Shown here in pieces: positions 9,544-19,300 of a DNA stretch of 64,000 nt (within the stretch, counting starts at the first letter, position 1; every line of letters starts with the position of its first letter). The notes under the pieces were generated by a model, which saw only the letters and a program-made list of their open reading frames with translations, was not told where the DNA came from and ran no database searches. Source of the stretch: Nocardioides faecalis (GTDB lineage: Bacteria > Actinomycetota > Actinomycetes > Propionibacteriales > Nocardioidaceae); assembly GCF_018388425.1 (NCBI RefSeq), contig NZ_CP074406.1:3472001-3536000 (forward strand). Direction: 5' to 3'. The translations under genes were made by a program, and so were the position numbers.

Positions 9544-9557
9544 TGGAACACGTTCTA
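9544..9557. promoter_or_regulatory. KstR-like operator upstream of the SDR-sulfotransferase pair
   Basis: TGGAACACGTTCTA fits TNNAACNNGTTNNA exactly, and its inner ten bases are identical to the dyad at 6498. It ends 11 bases before the SDR ATG, which would place the promoter over the operator and make a short-leader or leaderless message likely. Confidence 0.72.
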
Positions 9558-9568
9558 GTGTGTCCGCC

Positions 9569-10363
9569 ATGGTGGACCTGCTGACCGACAAGGTCGTCGT
9601 GCTGTCCGGAGTCGGCCCCGGCCTGGGGCGTGCCCTGGGCGAGGAGGCCGCGAAGATGGGGGCGGACCTGGTGCTGGCCAGCCGGACCCCGAAGCGGCTG
9701 GAGAAGATGGCCGAGGTGGTCCGCGCGCACGGGCGCCGTGCGCTCGTCGTACCGACCGACATCACCGACGAGGACGCCCGGCAAGCGCTCGTGGACGCGG
9801 CGGTGGCCGAGTTCGGCAAGGTCGACTGCCTGATCAACAACGCCTTCGGCATCCCGCCGATGGACCCGCTCACCACCTTGGACCTGGACGGGCTGCGCAC
9901 CGCCAACGAGACGAACGTGTTCGCGCCGCTGCGGCTGTCCGCGCTGTTCGCCGACGCCCTCGCGCAGACCGACGACAAGCCCGGCGGCTCGGTGATCATG
10001 GTCAACTCCTGCGTGCTCTACTCCAGCCAGCCGGAGTACGCCGGCTACAAGCTGTCCAAGGGGGCGCTCGAGCACCTCGCCTCCTCGCTGGCCACCGAGC
10101 TCGGGCCGCGCGGGATCCGGGTCAACAGCGTCGCGCCGTCCTACATCTACGAGGACGTGAACAAGGCCTACTTCGACTGGATCGCCTCCGAGACCGGCCG
10201 CACCCACGCCGAGGTGTACGCCGAGAAGGCCGCGCCCACCGACCTCAAGCGGCTCGCCACGCCCGATGAGGTGGCGCGGGCGACGCTGTTCCTGGCCTCC
10301 GACCTCGCCTCCGCGGTGACCGGGCAGATCCTCAACGTCGACTGCGGGGAGTTCCACGCATGA
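9569..10363 (+). CDS. Short-chain dehydrogenase/reductase
   Basis: A 264-residue classical SDR. The cofactor loop reads GVGPGLGRAL (about 12-21), the NNAG position is INNAFG, and the catalytic residues are Ser in VNSCVLYSS and YxxxK in YAGYKLSK. The C-terminus TGQILNVDCGEFH is typical. I prefer the ATG at 9569 over an in-frame GTG at 9560, because the latter lies only two bases after the operator dyad. The stop overlaps the next gene (ATGA). In M. tuberculosis an SDR-sulfotransferase pair (Rv3530c-Rv3529c, recalled) belongs to the KstR regulon, and this pair matches it in order and size. Confidence 0.9.
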   Translation: MVDLLTDKVVVLSGVGPGLGRALGEEAAKMGADLVLASRTPKRLEKMAEVVRAHGRRALVVPTDITDEDARQALVDAAVAEFGKVDCLINNAFGIPPMDPLTTLDLDGLRTANETNVFAPLRLSALFADALAQTDDKPGGSVIMVNSCVLYSSQPEYAGYKLSKGALEHLASSLATELGPRGIRVNSVAPSYIYEDVNKAYFDWIASETGRTHAEVYAEKAAPTDLKRLATPDEVARATLFLASDLASAVTGQILNVDCGEFHA

Positions 10364-11517
10364 GCGAGCCGCGGCGGCGTGCGGACGTCGGCAGCTACGA
10401 GGACATCTGCACCGCGGCGGTGCGCACCACCGGGCTCAGCGACTTCGGCGGGCCGGGCGAGCGGGAGCACGAGGAGGGCCTGCGGCTGCTGGTCGACGAC
10501 CTCGCCTCCCCGGAGGCCGGGCTGACCGAGGTCGGCAACTACTTCCACCGCGCGCAGGTGAAGAGCGCGCTGGTCGGGCGGCTGATGACCCAGGCGCGGT
10601 TCACCGAGTTCCCGCAGCACCGTGACGTGGTGATCGAGCGGCCGATCTTCGTGGTCGGGCTGCCCCGTACCGGCACCACCGCCCTGCACCGGTTGTTGTG
10701 CGCCGACCCCGCACACCAGGGCCTGGAGGCGTGGCTGACGGAGTTCCCGCAGCCGCGCCCGCCGCGAGCGACCTGGGAGGACGACCCGATCTTCGCCGCG
10801 ATGCAGGCGGCCTTCCACCAGCACCACGTCACCAACCCCGAGTTCATGGGGATCCACTACATGGATGCCACCTCGGTCGAGGAGTGCTGGCGGCTGCTGC
10901 GCCAGACCGGCAAGTCGATCTCCTTCGAGTCCCTGGCCAACGTGCCGCGCTACTCGGCCTGGCTGGCCGAGCAGGACTGGACCGACGCCTACGCCCGGCA
11001 CCGGCAGAACCTGCAGCTGATCGGGCTCAACGACACCGACAAGCGGTGGGTGCTGAAGAACCCCTCGCACCTGGTCGCCCTGGACGCGCTGATGACCGTC
11101 TACCCCGACGCGCTCGTCGTGATGACCCAGCGCGACCCGGTGACCTCGATCGCCTCGGCCTGCTCGCTGTCGGCGGAGGCCACCGCGGACACCTCGACGA
11201 CCTTCGTGGGCAAGACCATCGGCCGCACCCAGCTCGACATGCTCTCGCGCTCCTGGCACACGTTCTGGGACACCCGCGAGAAGTACGACGCGGGCCAGTT
11301 CTTCGACGTCGACTACCGCGCGTTCGTCTCCGACCCCGTCGGCACCGTGGGCGCGATCTACGACGCGTTCGGCATCGAGTGGTCACCGGCCGCCCGGGCC
11401 GAGGTCTCCCGGATCGACGCGGAGTCGCGCACCGGGCGGGCCCGGCCCGCGCACCGCTACGAGCTGGCCGACTACGGCCTGGACGAGGACACGGTGCGGG
11501 CGGCCTTCGCCCGCTGA
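10360..11517 (+). CDS. Sulfotransferase-fold protein (Rv3529c-like)
   Basis: A 385-residue member of the large sulfotransferase family. The 5'-phosphosulfate loop is visible as FVVGLPRTGTTALHRLL at about residues 97-113. The 3'-phosphate-binding region is MTQRDPVTSIASACSL at about 250. The SDR upstream overlaps it by four bases. Family members transfer sulfate from PAPS to an acceptor; in the mycobacterial steroid regulon the role of the homologue is unsettled. The acceptor is unknown here. This is distinct from the shorter sulfotransferase at 43693, which belongs to the polysaccharide locus. Confidence 0.86.
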   Translation: MSEPRRRADVGSYEDICTAAVRTTGLSDFGGPGEREHEEGLRLLVDDLASPEAGLTEVGNYFHRAQVKSALVGRLMTQARFTEFPQHRDVVIERPIFVVGLPRTGTTALHRLLCADPAHQGLEAWLTEFPQPRPPRATWEDDPIFAAMQAAFHQHHVTNPEFMGIHYMDATSVEECWRLLRQTGKSISFESLANVPRYSAWLAEQDWTDAYARHRQNLQLIGLNDTDKRWVLKNPSHLVALDALMTVYPDALVVMTQRDPVTSIASACSLSAEATADTSTTFVGKTIGRTQLDMLSRSWHTFWDTREKYDAGQFFDVDYRAFVSDPVGTVGAIYDAFGIEWSPAARAEVSRIDAESRTGRARPAHRYELADYGLDEDTVRAAFAR

Positions 11518-11533
11518 GGACGAGCCCGCAGGC

Positions 11534-11893
11534 TCAGGCCTGGCAGAGGCAGAACGGGTGCCCGGCCGGGTCCAGGAAGACGCGGAAGGACGTCCCGGGC
11601 TGGTGCGCGTGCTTGGTCGCCCCCAGCCCCAGCACGGCGGCCTCGCCCTCGTCGAGGTCGTCCACGTCGACGTCGACGTGGAACTGCTGCGGCACCTCCT
11701 GCCCGGGCCAGCTCGGCGCCTGGAAGCCCTCCACGCGCTGGAAGTGCAGGTAGTGGTCTCCGGAGCTGATCGTGGCCCAGCCTCCGTCCTCGGCCAGCGA
11801 CGGGGACCAGCCGAGGACGGCGCCGTAGAACTCGGCGAGCACCGCCGGGTCGGGACAATCGAGGACGACGTGGGGATTGCGTGCGATAGCCAT
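11534..11893 (-). CDS. VOC-family (glyoxalase/bleomycin-resistance-like) protein
   Basis: A 119-residue protein with the paired beta-alpha-beta-beta-beta pattern. HVVLDCPDPAVLAEFYGAVL starts the first module, and FHVDVDVDDLDEGEAAVLGL starts the second, ending LDPAGHPFCLC. The second metal-ligand position, usually Glu near the end, is not obvious here. Members are metal-dependent lyases, dioxygenases or binding proteins. It is convergent with the sulfotransferase gene 16 bases away. No pathway assignment is possible. Confidence 0.85.
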   Translation of the reverse strand: MAIARNPHVVLDCPDPAVLAEFYGAVLGWSPSLAEDGGWATISSGDHYLHFQRVEGFQAPSWPGQEVPQQFHVDVDVDDLDEGEAAVLGLGATKHAHQPGTSFRVFLDPAGHPFCLCQA

Positions 11894-12050
11894 GCGCCGA
11901 CGCTAGGCCCCAGCGCCGACAACGACCAGGGTTCTCGGCACAACCGCGCACCCAGGCGGCGATCCACAGGCAGGCAGCGGCGCGGTTTGCCCGGCCGCGG
12001 CACCGGCCGACACTCCCGGCGACCCCCACGGACCAGCCCCGGGAGACGCC

Positions 12051-12515
12051 ATGTCCCAGCTCCACCACCCCGCCGGCGACATCACCCTCGCCGTGCCCCG
12101 GCACTGGCGGCGGCGCAGCGACCCCGCCCGCGGCGTGGTGCTCGCCGCCCGCGCCCGCGAGCTGCCGGCCAGCGGACTGGCCCCGGAGCTCGTGCTGCGG
12201 GCGGTGCCGATCACCTCGGGCCTCGACGCGTGGCGCACCGAGGCGACGGCGCTGCTCGCCGCTCAGCTCGCGGACTTCGAGCTGGAGGACGCGGAGCGCT
12301 ACGACCTCGGCGGCGAGGAGGTCGACTACCGCCGCTTCGGCCACCGGGTCGGTGACGTGGCGGTCGTGTGCGACCAGTGGGCCTGGGCCCTCGGGGACCT
12401 GGGCGTGACGCTGACCGGCTCGGTGGCCCGGGAGGACTACCTGGACTACGGCGACGTCTTCGAGGAGGTCGCGACGACGGTGCGCATCCCGGGCGCGGCC
12501 GGATGGGAGCCCTGA
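12051..12515 (+). CDS. Hypothetical protein, DcrB/DUF1795-like pattern
   Basis: A 154-residue protein of unknown function. Its opening (HHPAGDITLAVPRHWRRRSD) and central strands (PELVLRAVPITSGLDAWRTE, YDLGGEEVDYRRF, WALGDLGVTLTGSV) resemble the small alpha/beta DcrB or LpqN-like fold, in which a short peptide reads as 'P..W'. There is no signal peptide or lipobox. It lies alone between the divergently oriented VOC gene and the TetR gene. I am fairly sure it is a gene from length and codon pattern, but not of its function. Confidence 0.6.
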   Translation: MSQLHHPAGDITLAVPRHWRRRSDPARGVVLAARARELPASGLAPELVLRAVPITSGLDAWRTEATALLAAQLADFELEDAERYDLGGEEVDYRRFGHRVGDVAVVCDQWAWALGDLGVTLTGSVAREDYLDYGDVFEEVATTVRIPGAAGWEP

Positions 12516-12547
12516 GCCCCTGCCATCCGAGGGGCCGTCCGCAGCCC

Positions 12548-13207
12548 TCAGCGCTCGGGGTCGAGCAGGGTCTCCGGGCCGGCTCGGCCGAGCAGGATCC
12601 GCAGCGCCTGCGTCCACCGCTCGCGCAGCACCAGGGGCAGGTCGGTGTCGCGCAGCCGGTCCGCGCCGCCGGAGAGCAGGGTGGTCATCACGATCCCGGT
12701 GAGCGCGTCGATGGTGAGGGTGACCAGGGTGGCCGCCCGCGGATCCGCGGCGAGCTCGTCGCCGAGGGCGGCGACGAACAGCTCGTGCGTGGCGCTCATC
12801 AGGCCCGCCTCGTGCGGGCGCAGCGCCGTACGCAGCTCGGCGTCGGTGCGACCGGCGACCCACAGCTCCAGCGCCGCCAGGAACGTGTCGCTGGTCAGGT
12901 CGGTCCAGACCAGCTCGACCAGCGTCTCGATCCGGTCCGCGTCGGCCGGCACCTGCTCGAGCGCGGCCCGGGTGGCGGCCAGGCGCTGCTCGACGACGTG
13001 CGCGGTGGCGGCCACCATCAGCTCGGCCTTGGTCGGGAAGTGGTGCTGCACGGTGCCGCGCCCGGCGCCGCTGCGCTCCTGGATCGCGGTGATCGAGGTG
13101 GCGGCGTACCCCTCGCGCAGCAGGCACTCGACCGCCGCGGCCAGCAGCCGGGCTCGGGTCTCGGTGCGGCGCTCGTCCTGGGAGCGGCGCGCTGCCTTCC
13201 TCGCCAT
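12548..13207 (-). CDS. TetR-family transcriptional regulator
   Basis: A 219-residue TetR protein. The HTH is near the N-terminus (RARLLAAAVECLLREGYAAT, then ERSGAGRGTVQHHFPTKAEL at about residues 43-62), and a helical ligand domain follows. The ATG at 13207 was chosen because upstream in-frame sequence is poor and begins the divergent promoter. It is divergent from the SRPBCC-thiolase-crotonase fusion with a 71-base gap, so it probably controls that gene and itself. An imperfect dyad, CAGTA-N6-TATTG, lies in this gap near 13230. The ligand is likely an acyl-CoA or steroid intermediate; this is inference. Confidence 0.9.
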   Translation of the reverse strand: MARKAARRSQDERRTETRARLLAAAVECLLREGYAATSITAIQERSGAGRGTVQHHFPTKAELMVAATAHVVEQRLAATRAALEQVPADADRIETLVELVWTDLTSDTFLAALELWVAGRTDAELRTALRPHEAGLMSATHELFVAALGDELAADPRAATLVTLTIDALTGIVMTTLLSGGADRLRDTDLPLVLRERWTQALRILLGRAGPETLLDPER

Positions 13208-13278
13208 GCGCTGCACCCTACCCACATTTCCAGTACGCTCATATTGTTTGTTCGTCCCCGCTGCCCCGAAGGACCCCG

Positions 13279-16254
13279 ATGGACCTGCGCAAGGACCTCC
13301 GCAAGACCCGCAAGCAGATGCGCGCCGCCGCCACCACGGCCCGCTGGTTCGCCGACAACCCTGCGGTCGTGCGCGACCTCGCCGTGGGCGCCGTGCGGGC
13401 CAAGATCGGGCGCGGCGAGGCCGACACCGGCACGAGCGCCGCCGCCGCGGCGGCCGGAGACCGGGTCGTCCCCGCCGGTCTCGCCGACTTCGACCGGCAG
13501 GTCTCCGCCTCCGCCGACTCCCCCGCCACGCCTGCACAGATCCGCGCCCTGGCCGGCGACCTCAGCCTGCTGCCGCAGTGGATGACCATCCACGGCGGCT
13601 TCCGCGGCGCCGCGCCCACCGGCGCCGCCGCCGGCGTCACCTACACCCAGCAGCTGAAGATCATGGGCGTGCCCGCCGAGATCGCCTGGGAGGTCACCCA
13701 GGCCGACGACACCACCGTCGGGCTCTTCGGCACCGGACCGATGGGCCTGAGCCTGGGCCTGTGGCTCAGCGTCGAGGCGACGCCGGAGGGCACCCGCGCC
13801 TGGATCGACGCCGGCATGGGCGGCGAGCCGCTGCGCGGCCCGATGGGCGCCACCATCTCCAAGACCGTCGGCGCCGAGATGGCCGACTCCCTGGCACAGC
13901 TGGTCGCGCTGCACGAGGCCGGCGTGGAGGGCAAGGGCGGCACCGGTGCGGCACCGGTCACCCACCGCCGCACCGGCCGGGTGCTCGACCCGAGCACCCC
14001 GGTGATCGTCGGCGTCGGCCAGGTCGTCCAGCGCACCCCGGACCCCACCAAGGACCCCGCCACGCTCGCCGCCCAGGCGCTGCGCCAGGCCGCCGACGAC
14101 GCCGGCGCGCCCGGCCTGCTGCAGGCCGCCGACGCGGTGTACGCCGTCTCCAGCGCGTCGTACACCTATGGCGACCAGGCCCGCGCCACCGCCGACGCGC
14201 TCGGCATCTCCCCGGAGCGGACCGTGCAGTCGGTGCCGTTCGGCGGTGACTCCGGCCAGGTGCTCGTCAACGCCGCCGCCGAGGCGGTCGCCGCCGGCGA
14301 CGCCTCCGTCGTCCTGGTCTGCGGCGCCGAGGCCGGTGCCTCCTTCGCCCACGCGCAGAAGCAGGGCGTCGAGGTCGACTGGCCCGAGCAGCCGGCCGGC
14401 ACGAAGCCCGACCAGGTGCTCGGCAACGACCGCGACGCCAACAACGAGGCCGAGGCGCAGGCCGGGCTGATGGCGCCGATCTACGTCTACGCCCTGCTCG
14501 AGAACGCGATGCGGGCCAAGCTCGGCAACAGCCGCGAGGAGCACCAGGCCCGGATCACCGGCCTGTGGTCGCGCTACTCCGAGATCGCCGCCGCCAACCC
14601 CTACGCCTGGCAGCCCGAGGCGTACACCCCCGAGCAGCTGGCCACCGCGGACGCGGACAACCGGATGATCTCCGCGCCGTACTCCAAGCTGCTGTGCGCC
14701 AACATGACCGTGGACCTGGCCAGCGGCATCATCGTCACCTCCGTCGCCGCCGCCGAGGCCGCCGGCATCGACCAGGACCTGTGGGTCTTCCCCCAGGTCG
14801 GCGCCTCCGGGCACGACGAGTGGTTCGTCTCCGAGCGAGGCGACCTGGCCTCCTCCCCGGCGATCCGCGCCCTCGGCACCGCCGCGCTGCAGCACGCCGG
14901 GCTGAGCATCGACGACGTCCGGCACGTGGACCTCTACTCCTGCTTCCCCGTCGCGGTGCAGATCGCCGCCAGCGAGCTGGGCCTGCCGCTGGACGACCCC
15001 GAGCGTCCGCTCAGCCTGACCGGCGGCCTGACGTTCGGCGGCGGACCGGGCAACAACTACGGCGGGCACAACATCGCCGCGATGGTCGCCGCGCTGCGCC
15101 AGGACCCGGGCGGCTACGGCCTGACCACCTCGCTGGGCTGGTACGTCACCAAGCACGCCCTGGGCCTGTACTCCACCGAGCCGCCGGCCGCACCGTTCGA
15201 GTTCCTGCACCCGGTGCTGGACCCCGAGCCGAGCCGCCCGGCGCTGCTGGGCTACTCCGGTCCCGCGGTGGTGGAGTCGTACACGGTGATCTACGACCGC
15301 GACAACACCCCGTCGACCGCGATCGTCTCGGCGATCACCCCTGAGGGTGCCCGGGTGCTGGTGCGCAGCGAGGAGCCGGGCGTGGCCACCGAGCTCGCCA
15401 CCGCCGACCCGCTCGGCTGGCAGGTCGAGGTGTCCGGCAGCAAGCAGCTCACCGTCACCGGCCGCGAGCCGGTCGAGGTGCCGGCGGTGCCGGAGCCCAC
15501 GGTGCTGGTCGAGAAGCGCGGCGCCGTACGGGTCATCACCTTGAACCGGCCGCACCGGCGCAACGCGATCGACCACCCCACCGCCGAGCTGCTGGAGCGG
15601 GTCGTGGACGCCTTCGAGGCCGACCCCACCGCCAAGGTCGCGATCCTGACCGGCGCCGGCGGCACGTTCAGCGCCGGCATGGACCTCAAGGCCGCTGCCG
15701 GCGGACAGTTCCCGCTCACGGAGCGACGCGGACCGCTGGGCATCACCGGTGCGCCCATCCGCAAGCCGGTGATCGCCGCGGTCGAGGGCCACGCCCTGGC
15801 CGGCGGGTGCGAGCTGGCGCTGGTCGCGGACCTGATCGTGGCCTCCACCGAGTCCCAGTTCGGCCTGCCCGAGCCCAAGCGCGGCCTGGTCGCCGCCGCC
15901 GGCGGGGTGCTGCGCCTGGCGCAGCGGCTGCCGCGCAACGTGGCGATGGAGATGGTGCTCAGCGGCGACCCGCAGCCGGCCACCCGGATGGCCGAGCTCG
16001 GCCTGGTCAACCGGCTCGCCGAGCCCGGCAAGGTGCTCGACGCGGCACTGGAGCTCGCCGAGCAGATCCTGCGCAACGCCCCGATCTCGCTCGAGGTCGG
16101 CAAGCAGATCATCACCGAGAGCCCGGACTGGAGCCGCGAGGAGGAGTTCGCCCGCCAGTCCGACCTCGCCGGTCGCGCCCTGTTCTCCGACGACGCCACC
16201 GAGGGGGTCGCCGCGTTCGCCGAGAACCGCGACCCGGTGTGGACCGGGCGCTGA
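13279..16254 (+). CDS. Three-domain fusion: SRPBCC-like, thiolase-like, enoyl-CoA hydratase/isomerase
   Basis: A single 991-residue frame. Residues 95-215 look like an SRPBCC (polyketide-cyclase-type) lipid-binding domain. Residues 235-740 form a thiolase-like acetyltransferase with its C-terminal OB-like part (YTVIYDRDNTPSTAIVSAI). Residues 743-991 form a crotonase with both catalytic glutamates of the hydratase type (GGCELAL at E845, FGLPEP at E865, 20 apart as in the family) and the oxyanion loop FSAGMDLKA. In the thiolase part the usual CASG nucleophile motif is absent; the equivalent region reads PFGGDSGQ near 320, while VDLYSCFP and GGHNIAAM are kept. So it may be a thiolase-like aldolase or acyl-binding protein. 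GAAGGA precedes the ATG by five bases. It is divergent from a TetR gene. Confidence 0.88.
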   Translation: MDLRKDLRKTRKQMRAAATTARWFADNPAVVRDLAVGAVRAKIGRGEADTGTSAAAAAAGDRVVPAGLADFDRQVSASADSPATPAQIRALAGDLSLLPQWMTIHGGFRGAAPTGAAAGVTYTQQLKIMGVPAEIAWEVTQADDTTVGLFGTGPMGLSLGLWLSVEATPEGTRAWIDAGMGGEPLRGPMGATISKTVGAEMADSLAQLVALHEAGVEGKGGTGAAPVTHRRTGRVLDPSTPVIVGVGQVVQRTPDPTKDPATLAAQALRQAADDAGAPGLLQAADAVYAVSSASYTYGDQARATADALGISPERTVQSVPFGGDSGQVLVNAAAEAVAAGDASVVLVCGAEAGASFAHAQKQGVEVDWPEQPAGTKPDQVLGNDRDANNEAEAQAGLMAPIYVYALLENAMRAKLGNSREEHQARITGLWSRYSEIAAANPYAWQPEAYTPEQLATADADNRMISAPYSKLLCANMTVDLASGIIVTSVAAAEAAGIDQDLWVFPQVGASGHDEWFVSERGDLASSPAIRALGTAALQHAGLSIDDVRHVDLYSCFPVAVQIAASELGLPLDDPERPLSLTGGLTFGGGPGNNYGGHNIAAMVAALRQDPGGYGLTTSLGWYVTKHALGLYSTEPPAAPFEFLHPVLDPEPSRPALLGYSGPAVVESYTVIYDRDNTPSTAIVSAITPEGARVLVRSEEPGVATELATADPLGWQVEVSGSKQLTVTGREPVEVPAVPEPTVLVEKRGAVRVITLNRPHRRNAIDHPTAELLERVVDAFEADPTAKVAILTGAGGTFSAGMDLKAAAGGQFPLTERRGPLGITGAPIRKPVIAAVEGHALAGGCELALVADLIVASTESQFGLPEPKRGLVAAAGGVLRLAQRLPRNVAMEMVLSGDPQPATRMAELGLVNRLAEPGKVLDAALELAEQILRNAPISLEVGKQIITESPDWSREEEFARQSDLAGRALFSDDATEGVAAFAENRDPVWTGR

Positions 16255-16295
16255 GGCGACGGGGCCGTGCACCGCTGAAGCACCACTGACTCCGG

Positions 16296-16328
16296 TCCGT
16301 CGGGCGTCCGGGAGGAGCGCCCGACGGA
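16296..16328. terminator. Bidirectional hairpin terminator between convergent genes
   Basis: An 11-bp perfect stem, TCCGTCGGGCG at 16296-16306 paired with 16318-16328, encloses an 11-base loop. It lies in the 103-base gap between the ends of the fusion gene (plus) and the LAL regulator (minus). No T-tract follows, as is usual for GC-rich actinobacteria. Confidence 0.7.
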
Positions 16329-16357
16329 TCGGCCCTCACCGACAGCACGGAGGATGC

Positions 16358-19300
16358 CTACTCCCGGGGCAGCAGTCCGTCGCGGTGCGCGATGGCCGCC
16401 GCCTCGGTCCGGCCGGCAGCACCGAGCTTGGCCAGGATGTTGGAGACGTGCACGCTCACGGTCTTCGTGGCGATGAACAGCTGCTTGCCGATCTCGCCGT
16501 TGCTGCGTCCCTGCGCGAGCAGCGCCAGGATCTCCGACTCCCGGGCCGTGAGCGCCGAGCCGACGCTCCGTCCCGCAGCCCGCCGCGACGCCGTCCGCCC
16601 GGAGCCCGTCACCGAGCCCTTCGCGGGGTCCCGGCCGGCGTGAGACCCGGCGTGACGGGCGGCAGCAGTGCCGGCCAGCAGCCCGGGTGCGGCGAGCCGG
16701 TCGGCCAGCTCGCGGGCCGCCTCGGCCTCGGCCTGTGCCCGGGCCGGCTCGCCGACGTGCCGCAGGATCTCGGCGTACGACGCCCGCACGCGGGCCTGCT
16801 CCGGCACGTGCCCGAGCTTCTGCATCGCCTCGACGCTGCGGCGCCAGGTGTCCAGCAGCGCCTCCCGGTCGCCGACTCCCCCGGCGAGCCAGTGCGCCCG
16901 GGCGTGCTCGGCGACGAGCCGGACGGCCCAGGCCTGCCCCTCGGGTCCCCACCGGTTGCCGCTCTCCCGCTGGTCGGTCAGCACCTCCTCGCCGTCCCTG
17001 CGCAGCCGGTCCACGTGGGTGAGCAGCTGGCGCCGCTCGGCCGCACTCGCTGCGGGCATCGCCCGGCTCAGCGCGGCCAGGGTCTGCGCGGCCAGCCGCA
17101 GCCGGGCACCGAAGCGCTCCTCCCACAGCCGGGCGACCACGGTGACGACGTCGTCGTACAGCGCGAGGGCCGCCACGCCCTCGAGCAGCTCGAGCCCGAC
17201 ACCCGCTGCGTGCACCGCGACGCCGCGCTCGTCGTCCCACAGGGGGCGCAGCTCGGCGAGCCGGGCACTCACGTCGTGACCGCGGGCGCTGAGGACCGCG
17301 AGCCGCACCGGCATCAGCAGTGCCCGCGGGATCGGCGGGCCGTCGGGGTCCTCGGCGATACCGGTGAGCTGCAGCACGTCGTCCCACTCGCCGCGGGCGT
17401 GCTGCACCGCGGCCAGCTGCCACCGCGACTCCAGGATGTACGGCGCCCAGGGCAACCCGGCGCGCTCGCCGCAGGTCACGGCGGAGCGGAACCACTCGGC
17501 CGCGGTCTCCCACTCGGCGCTGTCCTGGTGGGAGCGGCCGAGCAGGAAGCGTCCGCGGACCTCTGCCTGCTGCGCACCGGAGGCCTCGGCCCGCTCGACC
17601 GCGGTGCGCAGCGCGGCGCGCAGGGACTCCTGCTCGGTGCCGACCACCCGCTTCATCCGCAGCCCGCTGAGCGTGGTGATCGCCTCAGAGACCAGGACCG
17701 GTCGGGCCAGCCGCTCGGCGAGCGCCAACGCCTCGGTGGCGAATCCCTGGGCCTCGTCCTCGTGGCCCTCGTACGACAGCACCCGGGCGTGCACGGCGAG
17801 CACCTTGGCGCGCAGCGGGGTGTCGTCGGTGCCGGCGAGCTCGACGGCGCGCCGGGAGAGCGCGACGTGGTCGACGTCGGTCTCGATGATGGTGAGCAGG
17901 TCGGCGTAGGTGCTGAGCAGCCGGGCGCGGGCCGCGGGGTCGGCGTCGGCGGGCAGCCGGGCGATGTGCTGCTCCAGCAGCGCGGCGGCCCGCAGCGTGT
18001 CGCCGCCGGTGATCAGCGCGTCCGCGGCCTTCACCACGATCCGGGCGTGGTCGACGTCGAGGCGGCGCACCCGCTCGGCGTCCTCGAGCAGCTCGAGGAC
18101 CTGCTCGTAGTGGCGGGCCGCCTCGTCGGGCCCGCCCACCGCCATGGCCTCGTCGCCGGCCGCGATGCCGGCACCGACCGCGCGGTCGAGGTCGTTGGCG
18201 CGCCGCGCGTGCAGCGCGAGCTCGGCGGCGGTGCCGAGGCCGCCGTCGGCGAGCGCGGCGACGTAACGGGCGTGGATGCGGACCCGCTCGCCGGGCAGCA
18301 GGTCGTCGTACACGGCCTCGCCGAGCAGGGCGTGCCGGAAGGAGTACCGCTCGCCGACGGCCTCCAGCAGGTTCATCTCGACGGCTTGGCGCACGCCGGC
18401 GTCGAAGGCGGCCTCGTCGACGCCGCTGGCCGCGAGCAGCAGCTCGTGGGAGACCCGGCGCCCGGCGACGCTGGCCACCCGGACCACCTCGCGGGCGGCG
18501 TCGCTGAGCCGGTCGAGGCGCACCAGCAGCAGGTCGGCGAGGTCGGCGGGCAGGTCGTCGACGGGGCAGCCGGCACAGACGAGCTCCTCGACGAAGAACG
18601 CGTTGCCCTCGGCCCGGTCGACGATCCGGCTCACCGCGGGGTCGTCGAGGAGCCGGCGGCCCTCGGAGAGCTCGCGGATCAGCTGCCGCACGGCGCGCTC
18701 GGGCAGCGGCGCGAGAGCGACTCGGCTCACCGGCGCCATCCGGGTCCACTCGGCGACCTGGCGGCGCAGCGGGTGACGGCGGTGCAGGTCGTCGGAGCGG
18801 TACGACGCCACGACCGCCACCGGGTGCGCGAAGGGCCGGCCGAACAGGTAGCCGAGCATGTCGCGGGTCGACTGGTCCGCCCAGTGCAGGTCCTCGACGA
18901 CCAGCAGCACCGGCGCCTGCTCGGCGGCGCACTCCAGCAGCGCGTGCATGGCGGCGAACAGGTCCCGGCGGTCGGTGGCCTGCGGCGCGTCGGCGTCGGC
19001 GCCCTCCTCGCTGCCGCGGGTGCGACGGCCGGGTTGCAGCCGGCCGAGCGCGGGATGCTCGACGGCGACGGCCTCGACCAGGTCCGGGGCGCCGGCCGCC
19101 AGCCGGCCGATGACCTCGCTGAACGGCAGGTAGGGCAGCGCGCTGTCACCGAAGTCCAGGCAGTGACCGGCGAGCACCTGCCAGTCGCGGTCGACGGCGC
19201 GGTCGTGCAGCGCCCGCAGCAGCCGGGTCTTCCCGACGCCGGCGTCGCCGGACAGCAGCAGCACGTGCCGGCCGGCCCCGCCCGCGGCGGCCCGGGCGGC

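Noticed and set aside
13018..16272. 1084-residue open frame antisense to the SRPBCC-thiolase-crotonase gene
   Set aside because: Composition (Gly/Val/His/Arg/Asp repeats) is that of a GC-rich antisense frame; the plus-strand frame has clear catalytic motifs.
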